A DNA stretch of 64,000 nucleotides. Origin: Diplosphaera chodatii. Lineage: Eukaryota; Chlorophyta; Trebouxiophyceae; Prasiolales; Stichococcaceae. A model generated the notes under the pieces. That model was not told the origin of the DNA. It made no database searches and saw only the letters and a list, made by a program, of their open reading frames with translations. Positions 55,461 through 64,000 of this stretch are shown piece by piece; within the stretch, counting starts at the first letter, position 1; every line of letters starts with the position of its first letter. The DNA lies in contig JAALGY010000057.1 in the NCBI GenBank assembly GCA_032358165.1, forward strand, positions 2,480,001 through 2,544,000, in the 5' to 3' direction. A program made the position numbers and the translations under genes.

Positions 55461-58400
55461 ATGGAGCGGCGCCGGAGCAGCGCTCGCACGGCCGGCGGCC
55501 AGCGCAGCGCAGGACACAACAACAGTGGCAATGACGGGTGGCTGTCTGAGATGGCCGCTGCTTTCCTGTCGTCCACGGGAGCCACCGACCTGCTGACGGG
55601 CGGCGAGGCGGCGCCGCTGCCCACGCAGGACGTCCAGACGCAGCTCAACAGCCTGCCGGATCCGGCGGCAGCTCTGCAGGTCAGTGTGCGGAAAATTTGC
55701 CTGGTATGACCTCCACCTGTACCAGGACTCTCAGGCTGCAAAGGCAGCAGGCGCACGTGATGTTGCGATGACCCTGTCTTGCTGCTGCATTAGGCCCTGC
55801 CGGGCGTGGCGCTGCCGCTGGCTGGGGGCCCTTCAGCATGGATGGGTGAGCAGGCCTGGCAGCCCTACCCGGCCGGGGCGCCGCTGATGCCACCGCCGCT
55901 GCCGCCGCACCAAGTGCTCACAGGGCCGCACATCGGTGTGCAGCCGGGGATGTATGCAATGGACATGTCCGAGGCGCTGCTACAGTACCAGGCGATGCAG
56001 GCAGCTGAGCCCATCCCGGCGATCCAAATGCCTTTCTATCCAGACGTGGCGGCAGCGCCCGCATCAGCAGCCTTGCCCAAACAGGATGCCAGTAGCAGCG
56101 ATTCGCTGCAGGCGGACAGCGGCAGCGGCAGCGGCGCCCGGAACCAGCTGCCACATTCGACCCAGCCCGATGAGGCACCCTCCCATCCTACCAAAGTCAG
56201 AGGGAGGGTCAGCCAGACGCACCGGACGGCGCAGAAGCGGTATCGAGAGCGCCAAAAGGTGTCTTTTCTGCCCATTCCCGTTGTCACAGCATCTGCAGCA
56301 TGCTGATGCATGCGGCGACCTGCCTGTGAGAGCTTTGCTGATGCGGTCATGCCGTGATGATCCGGGGGCCATCATGGATCGCTGCAGGAGCGCCTCATGT
56401 CCGCAGAAGCCAAGGTGGCGGAGCTCACCAAGCAGCTGCAGGACCTCAAGGTGGCAAAGGTGCAGCTGCTGGAATACTGCTCAGACACCGCATCATTAGG
56501 CCAATGTCCTATTTTAAATCCCAAGTAGCAGCCGATCTGTGTCACCATCGGCTAGCTTTGGTCCTGGCTGCTCGGACACGTGTACGAAGACGTGACTTTC
56601 TCGGGCTCATTTGTGGCATCTACCGCAACGATGGTGGATGAGAGGCATGTTGCCATCTGCACGGCCGGCCCCAAGCCTGTTACACCCATCGCCACCAGTG
56701 ACGCCAACCAGTCCATGGCCCTGACATCGATCTCCTCATTGCAATGCTGCAGAAGCGAGAGGACCAGGAGAAGTCGGACGCCTGGTGGATGGACGACGAC
56801 ACGCGCACCTTCCTGTTCAAGTGCATGCAGCTGGAGAGCTCCGCGGTGCTCACCATCGACAGAGACAACCACGAGCACATGACGTGCCGGGAGGTGCGGA
56901 CCGCACAGATGCACCACAGCAGTCCATGCTCACGTGTAGCCGCACGGTCAATGCTCACGTGTAGCTGCACAGTTCAATGCTCGACCTAGCTCAACTATTT
57001 TCACAGCCAATGATGCTGGCTTCACACACGTGCTGACACTGGAAACACACGCTTGCTCTGCAGCTGGCGGAGCTGCCTCCGGCGCGAGTGGGCCAGTACT
57101 GGCGGCGCTACATGAGCGCCTTTGCAGGTGTTGTGGGGTGTTTGGCTGCGCTATATCAGACAGTGTTCAGACAGTGCACGCTGCGTGCTATGCACCTTCT
57201 GGCACAGGAAGCGGCTGCATCGACAGCTGCAAGGCACTGAATGTTGTGGGCTTGTGCTCGCTGCGCAGAGTGCCTGCTGCAATGGCGGGGCGACGTGGAC
57301 TCGCCGGCGGGCCGCAGGCTGGACCGCCTGTACTTCGAGGCGCTGCAGATGTGGACGGCGGTGCAGGTCGGCTACCCAGACCGCGTGAAGGTGCGGGACA
57401 GCAGTGCCCAGCGTGTGTGCAGCCTTGAGCAGACATGCAGCACACGCCATGCCTGATCTGGCAACAGATGGAGCGTTGTTACTGTCCACATGGGGTGTCC
57501 CGCTTGCAGTGCCTGCCGTTCCAAGCAACCACACCTTCGACTCTGTGACATCAGCGTCGCATGCCACCAGCGTGAAGGAGCGCTTGTCGCCTCACCCTGC
57601 AGGAGGTCCTGCAGCACATGACGAGCGCGGAGGCGACCAGGAAGCGGCCGCAGCGGGACATCTCGGCGGACGACGAGGACTGGCGGCTGGCGGCCGCCGC
57701 CAAGTTCTCCGCCGAGCAGCAGGCCGCGATCTACGCGCTGCGCATCCCCCACTTCGTCAACATCGGGCGGCTGCGGGCGCGGCGGGCAGCGCTGTCCGCC
57801 CAGCTGCAGGCAGCGGTGCCCCTGGCGCAGGGCGTGGCCAACTTTGAGAGCATCATGGATGCGCTGAAGTTAACGCTGCGGGACGAGCACTGCTGCTACT
57901 CCAGGGTGCGAAGTGTAACATTCTGCATGCTGAAGGTTTTGCACAGATTGCACCAACTGTTCAGCCCCAGCTTCACATGGTCAACCTTCCCACTCCAGGA
58001 TGCTGCAGTTGATATATCTTACCCCTGCAGCGCCCATGCCCTCTTTGTCATGCGCACTGGTCGTGTTGTGGCTGCTCTCTGCCTTGACCGAGGCACAGGG
58101 CGAGGGCATGACTCTCACCCGTCTCATCGCCGTGCTGCCTCGCAGACCAGCATCATGATGTGGCGGCAGATCTTCAACTTTGTGCAGAGCGCGATGCTCA
58201 ACATCCTCGCGCACCCCTGGGGCGTCCGCATCTGGGCCATCGCAGGTGATGCGTCTGACCACTCGAGCAGCAGTCGTCATTTGGGTTGTCTCCACCCAGT
58301 CTGCAAGCATCCCTGCACAGGCTGGCAGTCTGGCAGTCTGGAATGCTGTGATACCGTGCCGCATCGATTGCCTTGTCACCCGTGGACCGGGGACTGTTCT

Positions 58401-58719
58401 GTACTGCAGAGCTCCTGGCGCGGGAGGCAGGCGAGATGCCCTCGCAGCAGCTGCTCGACCTGGGGGCAAAGGTGCGCCATACTGGGATGGGCTGGTCACC
58501 ACCAATACCATCAGAGATGTAGTGTTGCAGCATGTCTGCTGCCGGCGATCATTGCAGGCGACTGCACGATAGGCGAACGGCAATCATCCAGTCACTGCAA
58601 CCGTGGCCTGCCCCTGCTGTCTGCAGGACCCAGATGCAGAGCTGCTGTCGCTGGATGTGCTGCCGCGGTCGATGCGCAACATCCGCATCCCGTCGCCAGA
58701 GTCGGGCTTGGAATCGTGA
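55461..58719 (+). CDS. bZIP transcription factor, tandem copy C
   Basis: ATG 55461 (MERRRSSARTAGGQRSAGHN). Exon 2 is Pro/Ala-rich and ends with the basic region SQTHRTAQKRYRERQK (near 56258). The zipper exon reads ERLMSAEAKVAELTKQLQDL. Then come DAWWMDDDTRTFLFKCMQLE, LAELPPARVGQYWRRYMSAF, ECLLQWRGDVDSPAGRRLDR with LYFEALQMW, and EVLQHMTSAEATRKRPQRDI with FVNIGRLRARRAALSAQLQ and SIMDALKLTLRDEHCCY. The end is MMWRQIFNFVQSAMLNILAH, ELLAREAGEMPSQQLLDLGA and LLSLDVLPRSMRNIRIP, with TGA 58717-58719. About ten exons. The family Asn is His here. Its domain order is the same as in copy A. Confidence 0.8.
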
Positions 58720-59636
58720 TCCCGGCATGGGCAATGAGTCCCTGTGCTGCACGGGTTTAGTGCAGCCGGCGCTGCAATGGCACTGCCCCACAACCCAGCC
58801 GGCTGTCATGCACATTTCCAGTTGCTGGCACCACACAGTGCTCGGCTTGAGGAGAGCCTCTTGTTGTGGAGCAGTGCGGCAGAACTGCACATGCTGCTTG
58901 CAGCCGTCATGAACCTGCAGAATGCACAGGTGCAGCACGCCTGGTGGCTGCTGCCGAGTGGGCCTTCTGTGATTCTGAGGGCCACCTGTTCTTCCTTTTG
59001 CCAACGGTGCAGCGCAGCGCACCCGAATTCCTCAACATGACGAGGCAACCAGGGCAATTTCTTGACCCTGCAATATTCTTTTCGGCCAACACCTCGGCTT
59101 ATGCTGGTTGTCTTCAAAATTGAAGCTTGCATCTTCCGTATGTGCTTTGTCAGTAGTTGGCGTTGGCAGCTGGTTATGGTTAAAGTTTGGGGGCTGCCGC
59201 TGGACTCGTTAATGGAACGTCTGCAAAAGAGCGGCTTTATCAACCATGTCCACTGTCTGTATGCCTCGTTTGATTGCACTTGGGCATGGTGTTGACATCA
59301 AAATTCTGACAGCAAAAACCAAGCGAATGTGCTGTGTACAACCATCCCTGCCGCTGATAACTTCGCACATCAATCACATCCATGGAACGGTTCAGGCGAC
59401 CGAAACCTCGTAACCAGTACCGCTACAGAAAACCTCAAAACACATTCGCCTCGTCCTAGCTCCTACTTGTTCCAAGTGCGCAGTTCTAGGCAAGCGGTTC
59501 GGACCAAAACCAATTGCATGCCCTGAGCAGGCCAATCCCATCTCGACAACGCTACAGCGCAATGTTCCCTGACCCAATCACGCGCTGTTTCGTGAAACCC
59601 TGCATGGCAATACTATGGTGACTTCCAGCTGGTCAG
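58720..59636. other. Convergent intergenic spacer
   Basis: Tail-to-tail gap of about 0.9 kb between bZIP copy C and the transporter gene. Open frames are short and motif-free. Nothing assignable. Confidence 0.5.
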
Positions 59637-62600
59637 CTAGCTCCAGGCAAGGTTCTCGCCCCAGAAGACCACCAGGCTCAGCAGCAGCGGCAGCGGCATG
59701 GTGATGAGCCCGAGCTTCAGAAAGCGCATGAATGGCATCTCCAGGTCCTTGGCCTGCACCCACCACAGTGTCCATCAGCACCTCCATGCAGCAAGCAAGT
59801 GCCCACCAGGTGTGTGAAACATGCACGTAGGTCAGGCATGGAAATGCATGCAAAGGGAGATCAGACTGGAGCAGTTGACCTTGAGCAGCTTGACCCACAT
59901 CACGGCCGCGAGCGAGCCAATGAGACTGAAGTTGGCACCCACATTGCTGCACACAGGCCATCACGTGAATGTCACGTCTGTGACATGTGCCAACTCCCAC
60001 TCGAGGAATGACTTCAGCGAACAGGCAGCAGGTCAGCAGGCAGCGCCACACACCGACAGGGGGTTTTGTCACCTGGCAGCAATCAGCGACAGATTGGCGG
60101 CCGCGCGCCAATGGGCCGGCACATCATATGCGGGGCTGAGCAGGATCCTCGCCATGAGGATGGTCATGGGCTGCAGACGCAGGGCAGCAGCAAGCGCTGG
60201 GTTGGCATGCCAGGAGCCATCGCATGACCCAGCAGCTGTGGCACGCTGACAGTTAGACACCGTGGCTTGACGATTCTGCAGGGCATGTGCCCCAAGTGCG
60301 GCTGATTCTTGCTGTTGGTGTGCACCTGGTTGTTGATGATGTTGGCGAGGACTGACCCGATTGCTCCTGTGAGAAAGACCGCCACGAAAGCGCTGTTGGT
60401 GGCCCCTGCTAATGCCTGCAGTGCCAAACTTCAGCGCTTATGCATGGTGAGATGGTTATGCGGGATTGAAGCAGCTTAAACTTGGGCCCCTTGCATCACA
60501 TAGCTGCTGGGTCTTGCTAGCCTCTGCGCTGCTGTCATGCATGGGCGCCTGGCAACCATGTGCCGTGTCCAACAGCAGCACGTGCAAAACTCCTCCAGCT
60601 GCAGGACGAGGGCCGGCCATTCAAGAGGCACACCCGGCCAAAGTAGTCCACCCAGCCGCCCTTGTTGAGGGCCTCCACCATGATGAACATGCCGAAGAGG
60701 AATGGCACCACGTGCCAAGGCAGCGCCTTGAACGTGTACCACAAGCTGAACGCTGCCTGCGTAGGTACAGACTTTGACTTGTTCATGTCCATGCAGAAGT
60801 ACCTGCCTGTAGGCACGTATCCTCCAATACACCCACAACGCTCACAAAGAAGGAATGGCACAGAGACCGCTGCATCGATTGGCAGGGTCAGTACAGGCAA
60901 TCAGCGGTCACCGGCTCACTGGACTCGACACCCGCATCCCTGACCGCAGTGTCTGGGTCATTGGCACCAGCTATGCCGCTGAGCTGCCGGCTGTCCTGCC
61001 TGCTGTCGATGGAGGCCGAGTGGCGCTGCCTAGGGCTGCCGTCAACCTGCAGCTCCTGCGCATTACCGCTGCCGTCTGCGCCCCTGCAGCCATCGCCGCT
61101 GCTGGGACTGCCGCTGCTGCCGTTGCCACTGCTGCTGTCTTCATGATCTTTGGCGTTGGAGACCACCACCAGCTCAACTGCAGGCCCATTAGGCTGGTGC
61201 AGCGATGTGCTGGCTGGGCTGGATTTGTCATTGACGGCCTTGGAATCGCGGGCGACGACGCCAGCTTCAGAGCTGCCTGCTTCTCCTACAATACGAATGC
61301 TGCTGCCATTCTGCTGGGACGTGGCAGGAAGCCTGCCAGCGCCGGACCTACATCTGCTGCTGCCGTCACCGCCGCCTGCCTGACCGCTGCTTCTATCGCC
61401 CGCAGACTGAACCCGCCGCTGCTGCCACCTCCCCTGCAGCCACGGGTGCAGATAGTGCACCCACCTGCGGGGCAGATATGTCACAACCTGTATCACAACC
61501 AGTCAGTGTAGTGGCTCAGCAATGTTCTTGCTGGCACAATGCTCAGTGGAGGCACACACTGGACCAGGGCTGCTGAGGGTGTGGTCCAACGCCCTGTATG
61601 ACCGCCCCCTGAATGACGCCTTCAGTCACACTATGTCAAGGTGACTCACAGGTTGCCAGCCACCAGGACACCCGCGGCTGCAAGGGTGATCGCCCAGAGA
61701 GGTGCCCCAATGAAGTTGGCAACCGCCAGCATCACCAGGCTCAGCAGCAGCACCGCGCAACCGAACTTGACACCCCACCTGGCCATACAACAATTTGGGT
61801 CAAGGGAGCACGTTGGCAGCACAGCAAAGGCAGACCGCGAACCGACTTGCAGACCAGTGGCCACGCCGCACACCATGCAGCAAGACCGTCTCCGAAGTTG
61901 CAACAGGACTTGAGCCCTTGGTTGCCCCTGGCCCTGTGCAGACTGCATCTGGACAGGCTCACTTGTCACGCAGCAGGCTCGCAGGCTCGACATCGTCCTC
62001 CAGCTCGGGCGCGTCCCGGATCTTGCGTCGAAAATACAGCAGGACCATGCAGTACGTGGATATACCCGCAGCTGCACAGCATAGCAGCCATTATCACCAT
62101 CTGCCGTCATGTGCTGCACGTCTGGATGTAAATGCAAGCAGCCGAAATGGCCGCGCCGTGTTCTTAGAAAGGTCTGACACGAACCTACTGCTGCCTATCT
62201 GTGATCTGTGCGCACCAAAGGTTGGTAAAAGTGACCATTTGGAGAACTGTAGGAAGCTCAGGTCCACTGCCTCCCCGATGATGATGTTAGTGGGGTTTCT
62301 GCACGCAAGTGGTCATGAGCAATAATGCTTGCAATACGTATCTCAGTAAAGCTACTGGACATCTCGGGGAGGTCATGTGGACATGGTTAGCAGAATATGG
62401 TGCTGCCGCTCATATCACGAGGCAAGATACTGCACAGGCCTCGGACCCACCCGATGAGCAGCGTCATGCCCCAAGTGTTTGCTGCGTAGAATGTAGCGAA
62501 CAGCAGCGGCGCGGGGTCAGTGCGGGATGCCTTGGCGAAGTGGATCACGATGGGCGTCAGTGTCAGGATGACCACGTCGTTGCTGGTCAGCACCGTGAGC

Positions 62601-63459
62601 ACGCTCGCCATGGCGTAGTATGCCAGGAACTGCACAGCAGCACACCCCATGCAACTGCTGGAAGCCACAGCCAACTACGATGCGGCTTTGGCTTGAGCGA
62701 GTGCGCCTGTTGCCACGCATATGCACCAAGCGCACTGCTAGCGGTCGTTGCAAATGACCGTGAAGCATGGGGTCGCACCACTTTGTGGCCCCCGGTGCCA
62801 GCTGTCTTGGTGACCAGCGCAGCGATGTATGCAAAAACACCAGTGGCGTCCAGCGAGGTGCACAGGTACGCCTGCAGTAGTGCAAAGCCAACTGATCTGA
62901 AGGGCGTGTCGGGGCTGCGTGCACCTCTGCATGATGTGCAGTGCATTGTGGAAGGCATGACCGCGCTTCTAACTGATCACGATGACCACAGCCATGAGGA
63001 CGCTGGCAAAGGGCGAAGCGATGTCACACACATGACATGTATCACCTGACTCATGAACAGGATCACGATGCCGTAGGGCTTGAGGTACTTGTCGCCAGCA
63101 ATGCCCAGCCTCAGCGTCTGGCCATCCGCAGCCCCCGCCGCCAGCAGGACCAACACCCCGATCACAGGTGCGTACCCGTAGCTGCATGTATACAACAGTG
63201 TACTTGCCAGCAGAAGACTGCTGCCGGTGAAGGCGGTTCGTATCAGCTGCATGGCGCCGGTTAGTATCAGCTGCATGGCGCATCACCACACCGCAGAATA
63301 TGCCGTTGCATGGGGCCGCGACAAGCACCTGATGGTGATGCGAACTGCACGTCCGCGCCGGGTCCATTTGGCGGGCCATGTCACTGCGGGCTCAGCCACG
63401 ACGAGGTAGAGGACCACAGCCACCGTCACGCAGAACACCGAGAGCGACCAGGCGTTCAT
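59637..63459 (-). CDS. ArsB/NhaD-type (ion transporter superfamily) membrane transporter
   Basis: Multi-pass permease with the two-fold layout of bacterial ArsB. ATG 63457-63459 gives MNAWSLSVFCVTVAVVLYLV. Then come YAPVIGVLVLLAAGAADG, FMSQ, FASVLMAVVIVIS, VGFALLQAYLCTSLDATGVF, and MASVLTVLTSNDVVILTLTP with NTWGMTLLIG, the conserved discontinuous-helix region of repeat 1. STYCMVLLYFRRKIRDAPEL precedes GVKFGCAVLLLSLVMLAVAN. A Ser/Gly-rich loop of over 150 residues is coded at about 60950-61490. Repeat 2 reads ALPWHVVPFLFGMFIMVEAL, AVFLTGAIGSVLANIINNQV, MTILMARILLSP, VGANFSLIGSLAAVMWVKLL and LGLITMPLPLLLSLVVFW, ending ENLAWS with the stop at 59637-59639. Substrate could be arsenite, another oxyanion, silicon or Na+/H+; sequence alone does not decide. 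Confidence 0.82.
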
Positions 63460-64000
63460 GGCGCCACCGCAACGTCAGTTGTCACGCCTCCGTGTGATCG
63501 CAAAGGCGACGTTGACACATTCATACAGCTTCTACAAGCATTGTCGGCAAAATCCTGGGCCTGTGCATGACTGCACGATGCTGCATTGACATGCGCATGT
63601 GCCAACGGCGCTTGGCAAAACATCGTCTTTCACACTGATGTGTGTCACTATACATGATTTGCAATGTGTACAACTGCTCGCTGTGATGTGCACGTGAGAG
63701 AGTCGATCATTTTCGTGCATACTCTGTGTGCAGTGCGCTGGCATGGGAGGAGTACCAGAGGATGCAGAGGAAGGTTCAAGATGTAGCAGGAGAAGCACAT
63801 GCATGGCCAGTGAACATACCCAGTACACAGTGCTAAATCACAGCATACTTGCTGGTACTGATTCAGTGATGCTTACAAGAGAAGACCTGGCAAACTCTTC
63901 GTAAATCGGTTTGCAAGAAGCCAAACTGCCATATAATTCCTCATGCGTGTACAATGGTGCTTGCATCGTTAACAGGCGCGGCCACCCAACCATCGAGATG
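63460..64000. other. 5' flank of the transporter gene to window end
   Basis: Upstream of the transporter start codon, so it should contain its promoter and 5' UTR. No coding exon, RNA gene or repeat is recognised before the window ends. Confidence 0.45.

Noticed and set aside
1..64000. CRISPR arrays, rRNA or clear tRNA genes
   Set aside because: Direct reading found no regularly spaced repeats with unique spacers and no rRNA blocks; no tRNA cloverleaf was convincing by eye, though a tRNAscan run would be needed to exclude one.

Overview
The window is nuclear DNA of a GC-rich green alga, most likely a trebouxiophyte-type chlorophyte. The genes are cut into many short exons by GT-AG introns whose acceptors are usually TGCAG. 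The gene set is photosynthetic and plant-like: a PsbS-like four-helix protein, DUF1517 plastid proteins, and MYB-CC (PHR/PSR1-type) regulators. There are no operons, no Shine-Dalgarno logic and no CRISPR. Gene models were built by hand by joining exon frames at GT-AG sites. Ends are exact where a stop or start codon was located; several 5' ends are unresolved and are marked as such.

Layout: two aldo/keto reductase paralogues stand head to head (158-2646 minus; 3039-5878 plus). A 10-kb kinesin gene follows (6386-16436 minus): KIN-U/ARK-like motor, very long Ala/Glu coiled coil with 29-residue repeats, Ser/Pro tail. The block 16437-21310 has no recognised host gene. It holds a 218-bp tandem duplication and a nearly complete but frameshifted reverse transcriptase element ending at a pentanucleotide microsatellite. 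Next come a CPYC glutaredoxin (21484-22638 plus), the PsbS-like gene (22999-25336 minus), a TSR2-like ribosome-biogenesis factor (25829-27018 minus) and a GUP1/HHAT-like MBOAT acyltransferase (27625-30463 minus).

From 31131 to 36095 there is a three-gene DUF1517-related cluster: one intronless full-length gene and two divergently transcribed, intron-containing relatives. The two relatives keep the signal/AARSGGRxGG hallmark and a final membrane helix but stop before the globular domain. After a small one-helix hypothetical gene (36718-37284 minus) come two divergent PHR/PSR1-like MYB-CC transcription factors (38141-43227 minus; 44654-46996 plus), a conserved plastid membrane protein (47715 to about 49260 minus), and a tandem array of three bZIP-family paralogues (49977-58719 plus), the middle of which has lost its basic region. 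The window closes with an ArsB/NhaD-type transporter (59637-63459 minus).

A recurrent theme is local duplication: AKR pair, DUF1517 trio, MYB-CC pair and bZIP trio. Three of these four families include a divergent (head-to-head) pair. Functionally the window mixes photoprotection and redox (PsbS-like, glutaredoxin, AKRs), likely nutrient-response regulation (MYB-CC) and transport; these genes do not form a single pathway.
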